A DNA stretch of 64,000 bases from CAZUDO01 sp964618895 (lineage in GTDB: Bacteria; Desulfobacterota; Binatia; DP-6): assembly GCA_964618895.1 (NCBI GenBank), contig CAZUDO010000025.1, forward strand, positions 5,364-69,363, in the 5' to 3' direction. Shown piece after piece: positions 1-7,844 of the stretch. Each line of letters begins with the position of its first letter. Position 1 is the stretch's first letter. The translations under genes and the position numbers were made by a program. The notes under the pieces were generated by a model. It was not told the origin of the DNA. It did not search any database and saw only the letters and a list, made by a program, of their open reading frames with translations.

Positions 1-76
1 AGCCGTCCACGTCCTCCGCCAGCCAGGCCCGGCGGCGGCGTTCGAACACCGCGACGGCCTCGTCGTAGGTCGGCAT
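1..76 (-). CDS. SnoaL/NTF2-like protein, N-terminus only
   Basis: A reverse-strand reading frame starts with ATG at 76 and leaves the window at base 1, so only about 25 residues are visible. They read MPTYDEAVAVFERRRRAWLA followed by EDVDG. This resembles the first helix of small NTF2-fold (SnoaL-like) proteins, where a stretch of this kind leads into a cone-shaped ligand-binding or isomerase domain. An upstream ATG lies in another frame. Function cannot be assigned from so little sequence, and the family call rests on the helix pattern alone. Confidence 0.35.
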   Translation of the reverse strand, partial: MPTYDEAVAVFERRRRAWLAEDVDG

Positions 77-125
77 GCGCCGGGCATAGCACGGCCGCCG
101 ATTGATTTCTCCGCGCCGGCGCGGG

Positions 126-1073
126 ATGCAGCGCGCACGCATGGCCCGGCGCCCGCTCGTCCCACGCCACCTGGCCGAGGTGGTGGTCCGTCTCGGCACC
201 CGCGACGTACGCCTCACCAATCTGCACAAGCCCTTCTGGCCCGCACTCGGGCTGACCAAGGGCGACCTCCTGCAGTACTACGCCAACGTCGCCCCCGTCC
301 TGCTGCCGCACCTGCGCGACCGTCCGATGGTGATGCGCCGCTACCCCGACGGCGCCGGCAAGCCCGGCTTCTTCATGAAGCAGGTGCCACAGCCGCACCC
401 GCCCTGGCTCGCCACCTGCGCCGTCCCGCACCGCGACGGCAAGGTGGTGGAGTTCCCGCTCATCCAGGACCTGCCGTCCCTCCTCTGGGTGGTGAACCTG
501 GGCTGCATCGACCTGAACCCCTGGGTCGCGCGCTGCGACGCCCCGGACCAACCCGACGTGCTCCACTTCGACCTCGATCCGGTCGCCGGCACCCCGTTCG
601 CGCGCGTACGCGCCGCCGCGCTGGTGGTGCACGACGCCCTCACCCACCTCCGCCTGCCGAACTACGCCAAGACCACCGGCTCCCGCGGCATCCACGTCTA
701 CGTCCCAATCGTGCGCGGCCCGACGCAGGCGCAGGTGTGGCAGTTCGCCAAGGTGCTCGCCGTCGAGCTGGCCGCCCGCCACCGCGACCTGCTCACCGTC
801 GAGTACAGCGTCGCCCGCCGCCCTCCCGGAACGGTGCTGGTCGACTACAACCAGAACGCCTGGGGCCAGACCCTCGCGTCCGTCTACTCCGTCCGCCCGA
901 CCCCGCGCGCCGCCGTCTCCACCCCCGTCACCTGGCCTGAGATCCGCCGCGGCCTCGAGATCGACGACTTCCGCCTCGACAACGTCCCCACCCACATCCG
1001 CCGCCGCCGCGACCTATGGAAACCGCTCCTGGCCCCCCGCCACCGCGCCCGCCTACAACGCTTCCTCAAATAA
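126..1073 (+). CDS. LigD-type DNA polymerase/primase domain protein
   Basis: Stand-alone polymerase domain of the bacterial NHEJ ligase LigD (archaeo-eukaryotic primase superfamily), about 315 aa. The N-terminal LTNLHKPFWP and KGDLLQYY segments match the usual start of this domain. The metal-binding motif is HFDLDP (about residue 150), the nucleotide-binding motif is KTTGSRGIHVYVP, and the third conserved block is LVDYNQNAWGQT followed by YSVRP. Known members extend DNA and add ribonucleotides at double-strand breaks together with Ku. No ligase or nuclease domain is attached and no Ku gene is in view. The start is uncertain: ATG at 126 was chosen over a TTG at 102, and ATG at 141 is also possible. 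It converges with the crotonase gene downstream. Confidence 0.85.
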   Translation: MQRARMARRPLVPRHLAEVVVRLGTRDVRLTNLHKPFWPALGLTKGDLLQYYANVAPVLLPHLRDRPMVMRRYPDGAGKPGFFMKQVPQPHPPWLATCAVPHRDGKVVEFPLIQDLPSLLWVVNLGCIDLNPWVARCDAPDQPDVLHFDLDPVAGTPFARVRAAALVVHDALTHLRLPNYAKTTGSRGIHVYVPIVRGPTQAQVWQFAKVLAVELAARHRDLLTVEYSVARRPPGTVLVDYNQNAWGQTLASVYSVRPTPRAAVSTPVTWPEIRRGLEIDDFRLDNVPTHIRRRRDLWKPLLAPRHRARLQRFLK

Positions 1074-1172
1074 CGCCCGAAGGTCGGTTCCCGCCGTCCG
1101 CCAAGTCTGCCGCGCCGGCTCCGCCGGCCGCGGCACGCCGTACGCCTTCTCCCCCGCGCCCCACTCTCGCCC

Positions 1173-1197
1173 CGACCCGCGACACGGTCGCGGGTCG
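1173..1197. terminator. 11-bp perfect hairpin between convergent genes
   Basis: CGACCCGCGAC and GTCGCGGGTCG flank a 3-nt loop (ACG). The hairpin lies 100 nt after the polymerase-domain gene and directly beside the stop of the reverse-strand crotonase at 1200. There is no T tract on either side, so it would act as a GC hairpin or mRNA-end stabiliser rather than a classic intrinsic terminator. Confidence 0.5.
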
Positions 1198-1199
1198 AG

Positions 1200-2045
1200 T
1201 CATCTCCCTGTCCACACTGGAGGGCGCTTCTCCTTGAACGCCGCGATGCCCTCCTTGGCGTCGTCGCTCATGAAGATGCTGGACGAGTAGCTCATCTCGT
1301 TGACCAGCGCCTCGCGGAGACCGAGGAAGGTGCTCTCCTTCGCCGACTGCTTGCACGCGCGTACCGCGATCGGGCCGTTCAGGCAGATGGTGTCGGCGAG
1401 CGCACGCGCCTCGGCCATCACCCGATCGCGCGGCACAACCCGGTTGACCAGGCCCATCTGCAAGGCGCGCTCGGCCGGGATGCGGTCGGCCAGCAGCACC
1501 ACCTCCATGGCGTTGCACCACGACAGCTGGCGCACGCTGTGCACGGTCGAGCCGCCGCCCGGGAAGAGCCCGCGACGCGGCTCGGCAAGCTGGAACCAGG
1601 CCGTGTCGGCGCACACGCGCAGGTCGGTGTTCCACATCATCTCGAGACCGCCGGCGGCGCAGATGCCGTTGATGGCGGCGATCACCGGCTTGTAGAGCTT
1701 GAACTCCTCGCCGGTCTCCGGCACCACCGCGCCGTCGCGCAGGACCGCGACCAGCGAGTGGGCCATGGAATAGCGCTCGCCTTCGACCGTCAACGTCGCC
1801 TCGCCCGCGGCCAGCTTGTCGGCGCGTTCGGTGACGATGGGGACGAAGCGCTTCAGGTCCGCGCCGACGCAGTAGACGTCGCCGACGCCGGTCAGGATGG
1901 CGACGAACGCGTCGTCGTCGTCCCGGAACCGGACCCAGCTGTCGGCCAGCTGGCCGAAGTGCTCGATGTCGAGCGAGTTCCGGTGCTCGGGGCGGTCGAT
2001 GGTGATGGTGACGATGTGGTCGCGCTTCTCGTAGTGGATGGCCAT
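1200..2045 (-). CDS. Enoyl-CoA hydratase/isomerase family protein
   Basis: Crotonase-fold protein of 281 aa, the usual length. The N-terminal beta strands read VTITIDRPEHRNSLD. The first oxyanion-hole block is GVGDVYCVGADLKRF and the second is INGICAAGGLEMMWNTDLR, with AEPRRGLFPGGGS after it. The C-terminus, KEGIAAFKEKRPPVW, is the standard helix ending of acyl-CoA hydratases. Family members hydrate or isomerise enoyl-CoA thioesters in fatty-acid or aromatic-acid degradation; the exact substrate is not visible. The gene is transcribed away from the ferredoxin gene, leaving about 60 bp for divergent promoters. Confidence 0.88.
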   Translation of the reverse strand: MAIHYEKRDHIVTITIDRPEHRNSLDIEHFGQLADSWVRFRDDDDAFVAILTGVGDVYCVGADLKRFVPIVTERADKLAAGEATLTVEGERYSMAHSLVAVLRDGAVVPETGEEFKLYKPVIAAINGICAAGGLEMMWNTDLRVCADTAWFQLAEPRRGLFPGGGSTVHSVRQLSWCNAMEVVLLADRIPAERALQMGLVNRVVPRDRVMAEARALADTICLNGPIAVRACKQSAKESTFLGLREALVNEMSYSSSIFMSDDAKEGIAAFKEKRPPVWTGR

Positions 2046-2105
2046 GTCCGTGCAGTTACACCGGACCCCGGCGCCGATGCCAGGAGTCGCGCCCCGGTGC
2101 CCCGG

Positions 2106-2498
2106 ATGCTACCTTCCGCCGCGGTGGCCATCCTGCGCGTCCAGTTCGAGACCGGCGCTCCCGAGCGCGTGATCGAGTTCGATCCGGCCCGGGCGCCGTT
2201 CCAGCACGACGGCAAGCCGGCCTCCATCCTGGACGTGCTCCTCGGGCACGGCATCGCGCTCGAGCACGCCTGCGGGGGCAACTGCGCCTGCACCACCTGC
2301 CACGTGATCGTGAAACGCGGCGGCGAGCGCCTGGCGCCCGCCGAGGACAGCGAGGACGACCTGCTCGACAAGGCGCCCGGCCTCACGCCCACCTCGCGCC
2401 TCGGCTGCCAAGCCGTGGTCGAGGCCGCCGACGCCGAGATCGTCGTCGTCATTCCCCGCTACACCATCAATCAGGTCTCCGGCTCGCATGGCGGTTGA
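2106..2498 (+). CDS. 2Fe-2S ferredoxin (adrenodoxin/ISC type)
   Basis: A 130-aa electron carrier. The cluster ligands are visible in HACGGNCACTTCHVIV (Cys-x5-Cys-x2-Cys) and in SRLGCQ near the C-terminus, the pattern of ISC/adrenodoxin-type ferredoxins. SILDVLLGHGIALEHACGG is the typical helix-loop before the first cysteine, and the acidic stretch AEDSEDDLLDKAPG matches the partner-binding helix. ATG at 2106 was chosen because it adds only a short leader before the first beta strand; GTG at 2127 is an alternative. The last 11 nt overlap the reductase gene, so the two are almost certainly co-translated and probably form an electron-transfer pair, perhaps serving the oxygenase-like genes nearby. 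Confidence 0.9.
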   Translation: MLPSAAVAILRVQFETGAPERVIEFDPARAPFQHDGKPASILDVLLGHGIALEHACGGNCACTTCHVIVKRGGERLAPAEDSEDDLLDKAPGLTPTSRLGCQAVVEAADAEIVVVIPRYTINQVSGSHGG

Positions 2499-3153
2499 GC
2501 ACCAGGCGCGTCTCGACGCCGTCACCGACCACGGCCACGAGACGCGCTCGTTCTTCCTCTCCCTCGCCGCCCCGCTCGCCTTCCGGCCCGGCCAGTTTCT
2601 GTCGTGTCTCCTGCCCCTGGGGGGCGAGACCCTGATCCGGCCGTATTCGATCGCCTCCGACCCGGAGGACGCGACCCGCATCGAGCTGCTTCTCGACCGG
2701 GTGCCCGGCGGCCCCGGCTCCGCCCACCTCTTCGGCCTCGCGCGCGGGGCGACCGTCCACTTCACCGGCCCGTGGGGCACCTTCACGCTCGACCGGGCGC
2801 CCGACGCGCCGGCCATCTTCATCGCCGACGGCACCGGCATCGCACCCGTCCGCCCCATGGTGCGGCGCGTGCTCGCAACCTCCACCGGCCACCCCGTGCG
2901 GCTCCTCTACGCCAGCCCGCTCGTCTACCAGACCGAGCTCGACACGCTCGCCGGGACGTACCCGCACTTCGCCTGGCACCCGGTATCCGGCGCGGCGCTG
3001 GTTGCCGAGGTCACCCGCCGCTTCGTCGACGCCGACGCCGACCGCACGCGCCGTTTCTTCGTCTGCGGCGTCGGCACCGTCGTGCGGACGCTGCGCGATC
3101 TCCTGCGCCATGCCGGCTACGAGCGCCGCGCCGTGCAGTACGAGACCTGGTGA
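2488..3153 (+). CDS. Ferredoxin reductase-type FAD/NAD(P)H oxidoreductase
   Basis: A 221-aa protein with the two-domain ferredoxin-NADP reductase fold. The FAD-binding signature is IRPYSIASDP (about residues 50-59). The nicotinamide-binding site starts at IADGTGIAPVRPM, and the C-terminal FFVCGVGTVVRTLRDLL is the usual CGxG loop. The family transfers electrons between NAD(P)H and an iron-sulfur protein. Its start overlaps the ferredoxin gene by 11 nt, which supports a working pair. It is near the lower size limit of the family but both domains are complete. Confidence 0.88.
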   Translation: MAVEHQARLDAVTDHGHETRSFFLSLAAPLAFRPGQFLSCLLPLGGETLIRPYSIASDPEDATRIELLLDRVPGGPGSAHLFGLARGATVHFTGPWGTFTLDRAPDAPAIFIADGTGIAPVRPMVRRVLATSTGHPVRLLYASPLVYQTELDTLAGTYPHFAWHPVSGAALVAEVTRRFVDADADRTRRFFVCGVGTVVRTLRDLLRHAGYERRAVQYETW

Positions 3154-3190
3154 GCCGCGCGGCCCTTGTCGCGCGCCCCCCGGCCGTGCG

Positions 3191-4234
3191 ATGGATCCTG
3201 CCCGGATGACGCCCCGTCTGGCCGCCAGCCTGCCGCTGCCGCCGAGCCTCGACATGTGCCGGCGGGTGGCCGAGCGTGCCGAGGCGCTCGGCTACGACAG
3301 CCTCTGGATCGCGGACACGGGCGCGGGCCCGGACGCCTTCGTCGTCGGCGCGGTGGCGGCCGGGGTCACGCGCCGCGTGCGCATCGGCACGGCGGTGGTC
3401 CCGGTGTACACGCGGGCGCCGGCGGTCATGGCGGCCGGCATCGGCTCGCTGGCGCAGCTCGCCCCCGGGCGGGTCGTCCTCGGCCTCGGGGCCTCCAGCG
3501 AGACCATCGTCGACGCCTGGGGCGGCGTGCCGTACACCAAACCGCTCACTCGCATGCGCGAGACGGTGGCCGTGCTGCGCCAGATGCTGGCCGGCGAGCG
3601 GGTCACGTTCGAGGGCAAGACCCTGCGCACGCGCGGCTTCCGCTTGATGGCGCCGCCGCCGGCGCCGGTGCCGATCTACCTGGCCGCGCTCATGCCGCCC
3701 ATGCTCGAGCTGGCGGGCGAGATCGCCGACGGCGTCATCCTCAACTTCATGCCGGTCGAGGCCATGCCGGCCATCCTGGCGCACGTCCGCGCCGGCGCGG
3801 CCCGTGCCGGCCGCGATCCGTCGGCCCTCGAGGTGGTGGCGCGCTTCCAGGTGATCGTCACCGACGATGTGGACGCCGGCCGCACCGCCGTCCGCCACAT
3901 GATGGGTCCGTACTTCGCCACCTCGGTCTACAACCGCTTCGTGGCCTGGTGCGGCTTCGCCGACGAGGCCGACGCCATCGTCCACGGCTGGCGTACCAAG
4001 GACCGTGCCCACAACCTGGCCGCGGTGACCGACGCCATGGTCGATCGGCTCGCCATCATCGGGCCGCTCGCGCACTGCCGCGCCCGGCTCGCCGCCTTCG
4101 CCGCCGCCGGCGTGACCACGCCCATGGTCCACCCCTTCCTGTTCGACGAGGCCGCCATCTGGCGTACCCTCGAGGGACTCGCTCCCCCCTTGGAATCCGC
4201 TCCCGGCCTGTGCTCTAAGCCGCAAAGGGAATGA
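3191..4234 (+). CDS. LLM-class (luciferase-like, F420-type) oxidoreductase
   Basis: A TIM-barrel flavin/F420-dependent oxidoreductase of 347 aa. Typical blocks are AEALGYDSLWIADTG near the N-terminus, the RRVRIGTAVVPVYTRAP strand, and GRVVLGLGASSE followed by RMRETVAVLRQMLAGERVTF. Family members reduce or oxidise small organic substrates with F420H2 or FMNH2; the cofactor cannot be decided from sequence alone. ATG at 3191 gives a short leader; ATG at 3206 (MTPRLAASL) is equally plausible. Its stop overlaps the GST start in an ATGA arrangement, so the two are translationally coupled. The adjacent ferredoxin and reductase could supply electrons to this small redox cluster, which is inference. 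Confidence 0.85.
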   Translation: MDPARMTPRLAASLPLPPSLDMCRRVAERAEALGYDSLWIADTGAGPDAFVVGAVAAGVTRRVRIGTAVVPVYTRAPAVMAAGIGSLAQLAPGRVVLGLGASSETIVDAWGGVPYTKPLTRMRETVAVLRQMLAGERVTFEGKTLRTRGFRLMAPPPAPVPIYLAALMPPMLELAGEIADGVILNFMPVEAMPAILAHVRAGAARAGRDPSALEVVARFQVIVTDDVDAGRTAVRHMMGPYFATSVYNRFVAWCGFADEADAIVHGWRTKDRAHNLAAVTDAMVDRLAIIGPLAHCRARLAAFAAAGVTTPMVHPFLFDEAAIWRTLEGLAPPLESAPGLCSKPQRE

Positions 4235-5010
4235 TCGTCCTGTTCGAGCATCCGGTTTCGCCGTACGCGCAGAAGGTGAAGATCGCGCTCGCCGAGAAAG
4301 GCGTGGCCTACGAACCGCGCCTGCCGGATCTCCTCGGCGGCAGCGACGCCGAGTTCACCGCCCTCAATCCCCGCCGCGAGGTGCCGACGCTCGTCGACGG
4401 CGACACGGCCGTGTTCGATTCCACCATCATCCTCGAGTACATCGAAGACCGCTGGCCGACCCCGCCCCTGCTGCCCGTCGGGGCCGCCGCCCGCGCCCGC
4501 GTGCGTATGCTCGAAGAGCTGTGCGACACCTACTACGAGGCGGTGAATTGGGGCGTGTTCGAGATCCGCTTCTTCAAGCGCGCCACCGGCGAGCTCGCCG
4601 ATCGGCTGCTAGCGCGGGCCGCGGAGCAGGTCGCCGGTGCCAACGCCTACCTGGCGCGCCAGCTGGGGGATTCCCCCTGGTTCAACGGGCCCACCTTCGG
4701 GTGGGGGGACCTCGCGGTCGTTCCCGCCGTGTACGCCGCCGCGCTGACCGGCAATCCGCCGCCGGCGGGCTCCGCCCTGGCCGCATGGTTCGCGCGCGTC
4801 CAGGAGCGGCCGAGCGTCGCGCGCACGTTCCAGGCGGTCACCGAGGCCCTCCCCGGCTTCGACATGATCCCGCAGCTGGTCGCCTCCGGGCACTTCAAGC
4901 GCGAGTACCGCGATCACCGCCTGGAGTGGATGCTGCGCAGCGGGGGCGACGCCGTCGTCCGCGACGGCATGGCCAAGGGCAACATCCGTTTCACCGCCGA
5001 GCTCCGATGA
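4231..5010 (+). CDS. Glutathione S-transferase family protein
   Basis: A 259-aa protein with an N-terminal thioredoxin-like GST domain: FEHPVSPYAQKVKIALAEKG, then NPRREVPTLVDGD and STIILEYIEDRWP, the standard glutathione-site cis-proline and Ser/Thr motifs. A longer helical C-terminal domain follows (FNGPTFGWGDLAVVPAVYAA), as in bacterial GSTs. The protein would conjugate glutathione to electrophiles or isomerise substrates in the cytoplasm. It starts inside the stop of the LLM oxidoreductase gene (ATGA). The C-terminal 50 residues extend beyond the usual GST end and have no recognisable motif. Confidence 0.87.
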   Translation: MIVLFEHPVSPYAQKVKIALAEKGVAYEPRLPDLLGGSDAEFTALNPRREVPTLVDGDTAVFDSTIILEYIEDRWPTPPLLPVGAAARARVRMLEELCDTYYEAVNWGVFEIRFFKRATGELADRLLARAAEQVAGANAYLARQLGDSPWFNGPTFGWGDLAVVPAVYAAALTGNPPPAGSALAAWFARVQERPSVARTFQAVTEALPGFDMIPQLVASGHFKREYRDHRLEWMLRSGGDAVVRDGMAKGNIRFTAELR

Positions 5011-5106
5011 TGGGCGGCGGGCGCCGTGTTGGCGCGATGGATCCGTTTTCAGGTCTGGTGCCGGGTTCGCACACCTGCTACCCGGAACGTCAGGCTCATA
5101 ACTCAT

Positions 5107-5125
5107 AAGAGGAGGCGAGACCATT
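5107..5125 (+). promoter_or_regulatory. Strong Shine-Dalgarno 7 nt before an ATT codon
   Basis: AAGAGGAGG occupies 5107-5115, and the codon at the standard 7-nt spacing is ATT (5123-5125). The frame is closed upstream by TAA at 5099, and the next ATG in frame (5215 region within the RRM) would remove the RNP2 strand. The ribosome-binding site therefore decides an AUU start. Confidence 0.6.
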
Positions 5126-5551
5126 TCTTCGACGATCTTTGTTGGGAATCTTCCGTACGAGACCACGGAAGAGGAGCTGCGGGCTGTGCTCGCCGATGCC
5201 GACCCCGCTGTGCGGGTGCGGATGGGCATGGACCGCATGACTGGCAAGCCGCGCGGCTTCGCGTTCGCCGAGTTCAGCGACGCCGCCCGCGCGGCGGATG
5301 CGATGCGGCGCTTCGACGCCTACGAGATGCACGGGCGACGCCTGCGCGTGAACGACGCCGACGACAAGCCGGCGGCACGCGCGCCGCGGCCGATGGCGCC
5401 GGGGCCACGCTCTTTCGCCCCGCCGCCGGGTGGGGGGGGCGGCATGAACGTAGGGTTCGACGCGCCTTCCGACTTCGGGCCGCCGGACACCTTCCGTCGC
5501 AAGGGCGGTAGTCGCCGCGGCCTGCGCGGTAAGAAGCGCAGCCTGCGCTGA
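5123..5551 (+). CDS. RRM-domain RNA-binding protein (ATT start)
   Basis: A 142-aa protein made of a single RNA recognition motif with a basic, Gly/Pro-rich tail. From the ATT codon it reads (M)SSTIFVGNLPYETTEEEL, the usual beginning of bacterial RRM proteins, with RNP2 at IFVGNL. RNP1 is KPRGFAFAEF (about residue 40). The tail PPPGGGGG and the final RKGGSRRGLRGKKRSLR are low-complexity and positively charged, as in cyanobacterial and proteobacterial Rbp proteins. The family binds single-stranded RNA, often in cold or stress response. A start at 5186 would delete RNP2 and half the first helix, so the ATT start beside a strong Shine-Dalgarno is preferred. A sequencing error at that codon cannot be excluded. 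Confidence 0.8.
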   Translation: MSSTIFVGNLPYETTEEELRAVLADADPAVRVRMGMDRMTGKPRGFAFAEFSDAARAADAMRRFDAYEMHGRRLRVNDADDKPAARAPRPMAPGPRSFAPPPGGGGGMNVGFDAPSDFGPPDTFRRKGGSRRGLRGKKRSLR

Positions 5552-5561
5552 CCGCCCGCAC

Positions 5562-7181
5562 ATGGCCGACTCGCCCGCCCGTCCGCGCCGGTTCTGGGGG
5601 TGGGGCCTCGAGGGCGAGGGCCCTACAGCCGAGCATCAGCGTGCGATCGCGCAGCTGTTGGCGGCGCGCTTCGCGCTCGGCACCGTGCACGTCGCCGAGC
5701 CGCCGCAGCTCGACGAGCTGACCCTCCGGGCGCCACGCCTGCGCCCGCCCGACGGGCTCGCCCGACTGTGCTCCACCGCGCCCTACGACCGCGCCGGACA
5801 CAGCTACGGGAAATCGTTCCGCGACGTGGTGCGCGCCTTCCGGCGCGAGTACCCGCACCCCCCCGACCTGGTCGCGTTCCCGCGCTCCGAGGCCGACGTG
5901 GTGGCGCTCCTCGACTGGGCCACCGGCGCACGCGTCGCCGTCATCCCGTACGGCGGCGGCTCGAGCGTCGTCGGTGGCGTCGAGGCGGCGGTCGACGACC
6001 GCTACCGGGGCGCCCTGTCCCTCGACCTGACGCACCTCGCACGCGTCGTCGAGGTCGACACGACCTCGCGCGCGGCGCGCATCCAGGCCGGCGTGCTCGG
6101 GCCGGCGCTGGAGGAGCAGCTCCGGCCCCATGACCTCACCCTGCGCCACTTTCCGCAGTCGTTCGAGTTCTCGTCCCTCGGCGGCTGGATCGCCACCCGC
6201 TCGGGCGGCCACTACGCTACGCTCTACACGCACATCGACGACTTCGTGGAGGCGGTGCGCGTGGTCACCCCCGCCGGCGTGGTGGAGACGCGCCGGCTCC
6301 CGGGCTCCGGGGCCGGCCCGAGCCCGGACCGGCTGTTCATCGGCTCCGAAGGCATCCTCGGCGTGATCACGGAGGCGTGGATGCGGCTGCAGCGCCGGCC
6401 AACGTTCCGCGCCGCCGCCGCGGTCCCGTTCGCTGACTTCGCCGCCGGCGCCGGGGCCGCGCGCGCCATCGCGCAAGCGGGCCTCTATCCGGCCAACTGC
6501 CGCCTGCTCGATCCGGGCGAGGCGATGACCGCCGGCGCCGGTGCGGGCGACGCCGCCGTGCTCCTGATCGCCTTCGAGTCGGCCGACCATCCCCTCGACG
6601 CCTGGATGGGGCGCGCGCTCGAGTGCGCCGCCGACCATGGCGGGCGGGTGCCGCCGGACGCCGGCCACACGCGTACCGCCAGCGAAGGGGCACGCGACGG
6701 TGCCGCGGGCGCCTGGCGGAAAGCGTTCCTCGACGGCCCGTACCTGCGCGACGCGCTGGTGGCGATGGGCATGGTGAGCGAGACCTTCGAGACCGCCGTC
6801 ACGTGGGACCGGTTCCCCGCCTTCCATGCCGGCGTGCTGGCCGCCACCGAAGACGCGCTCCGGCGCGTGTGCGGCGCGGGACAGGTGACCTGCCGCTTCA
6901 CGCACGTCTACCCGGACGGCCCGGCGCCGTACTACACCGTCATCGCCCCGGCGCGTCCCGGCGGCCAGCTCGAGCAGTGGGCCGAGATCAAGGCCGCGGC
7001 GGCCGAGGCGCTGCTCCGGCTCGGCGGCACGATCACGCACCACCATGCCGTCGGCCGCGACCACCGGCCGTGGTACGACCGCCAGCGGCCGGCGGGTTTC
7101 GCGGCGGCGTTGGTGGCCGCCAAGGCGGCGCTCGATCCGGCGGGGGTGCTGAACCCGGGCGTTCTGGTCGATCCGCGCTGA
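5562..7181 (+). CDS. FAD-linked oxidase, alkyl-DHAP-synthase-like
   Basis: A 539-aa flavoprotein of the vanillyl-alcohol-oxidase/PCMH superfamily. The N-terminus reads FWGWGLEGEGP, typical of alkylglycerone-phosphate synthases. The PCMH FAD-binding motifs are VIPYGGGSSVVGGVE, FPQSFEFSSLGGWIATRSGG and FIGSEGILGVITEAWM. The C-terminal HHHAVGRDHRPWY matches the His-rich active-site loop of AGPS, and LDPAGVLNPGVL is the usual ending. AGPS exchanges the acyl chain of acyl-DHAP for a fatty alcohol, the ether-forming step of ether-lipid synthesis. No acyl-DHAP partner genes are adjacent, so a different 2-hydroxyacid or lipid substrate remains possible. A hairpin element begins 26 nt after the stop. 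Confidence 0.82.
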   Translation: MADSPARPRRFWGWGLEGEGPTAEHQRAIAQLLAARFALGTVHVAEPPQLDELTLRAPRLRPPDGLARLCSTAPYDRAGHSYGKSFRDVVRAFRREYPHPPDLVAFPRSEADVVALLDWATGARVAVIPYGGGSSVVGGVEAAVDDRYRGALSLDLTHLARVVEVDTTSRAARIQAGVLGPALEEQLRPHDLTLRHFPQSFEFSSLGGWIATRSGGHYATLYTHIDDFVEAVRVVTPAGVVETRRLPGSGAGPSPDRLFIGSEGILGVITEAWMRLQRRPTFRAAAAVPFADFAAGAGAARAIAQAGLYPANCRLLDPGEAMTAGAGAGDAAVLLIAFESADHPLDAWMGRALECAADHGGRVPPDAGHTRTASEGARDGAAGAWRKAFLDGPYLRDALVAMGMVSETFETAVTWDRFPAFHAGVLAATEDALRRVCGAGQVTCRFTHVYPDGPAPYYTVIAPARPGGQLEQWAEIKAAAAEALLRLGGTITHHHAVGRDHRPWYDRQRPAGFAAALVAAKAALDPAGVLNPGVLVDPR

Positions 7182-7207
7182 GGGTCACCGCCGCCGGGGC
7201 GTTGGTC

Positions 7208-7320
7208 CGCGGGCGCGGGGGCGTCGTCTCCGCTTCGGCTCTCGCCGGACGTGCGCTGCGGCCCGGTCGAGCGGGCGCACCGGCTTCGAGAGGCGCTCCG
7301 ACGACGCCCCCGCGCCCGCG
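7208..7320. repeat. Hairpin element 1 (21-bp arms, 71-nt core)
   Basis: Perfect inverted repeats lie at 7208-7228 and 7300-7320, separated by exactly 71 nt. The left arm begins CGCGGGCGCGGGGG and the right arm ends CCCCCGCGCCCGCG. The core starts TCCGCTTCGG and ends GGCGCTCC, like the cores of the other five elements in the window. It lies 26 nt after the AGPS-like gene. The inner part of its arm (GCGTCGTC) differs from the other elements but stays perfectly paired. Confidence 0.85.
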
Positions 7321-7432
7321 ACTCGGCTTTGCGACGGCGGTGCGGTCAGCGCGGTCGCTGGCCGCTCGCACCCTGTTCCGGCATTCGCGTCCGTTGTGGT
7401 AGTCACCGAAAGCGGGAATCGAGGGGTGAACC

Positions 7433-7593
7433 ATGACATCAGTGACCATTCAGCTCCCGGATGAGCTTCCGAGCTCGCTGCACCGATCACCGACCGAGCT
7501 GGCGAAGGACGTCTCGCTTGCTGCAGCGATTGGCCGCGGTACGCCGAAGCCTTTGCCGACCGTGCGCGTGCCTGGGCCAACAAGGCGGCGTAG
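7433..7593 (+). pseudogene. Decayed UPF0175-like antitoxin fragment
   Basis: ATG at 7433 opens a frame reading MTSVTIQLPDELPSSLHRSP then TELAKDVSLAAAI, which resembles the first 33 residues of UPF0175 family proteins (VapB-like antitoxins). After that the frame becomes low-complexity. In the +2 frame the following bases read SDWPRYAEAFADRARAWANK and end at TAG 7591-7593, a more protein-like tail. The simplest reading is a small gene broken by a deletion or frameshift. No toxin partner is visible. The rest of the gap (7594-7844) shows nothing recognisable. Confidence 0.35.
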
Positions 7594-7844
7594 GGTGTTA
7601 GCGACGGCGGACAATGCCGAGCCGCACCTCGCCGACCCCCTCTCGGCGCACGCCCGTCCGTCGTGCGCATCCGGCGCGCCTGGGGCGGCATGCTCCTCGG
7701 CCGTGGCGCGCCGGGCGACGTAGTACGTGCCTGCGAGCTCACGCATAGTTCAGCCGCGCCAGCCGGGGGCTCCTGTCCCGCCGCGACGTGACAGGCGGAC
7801 AATTTTCGACTATCGCCTTGGCGGCGCTCGACGGGAGACAAGAC

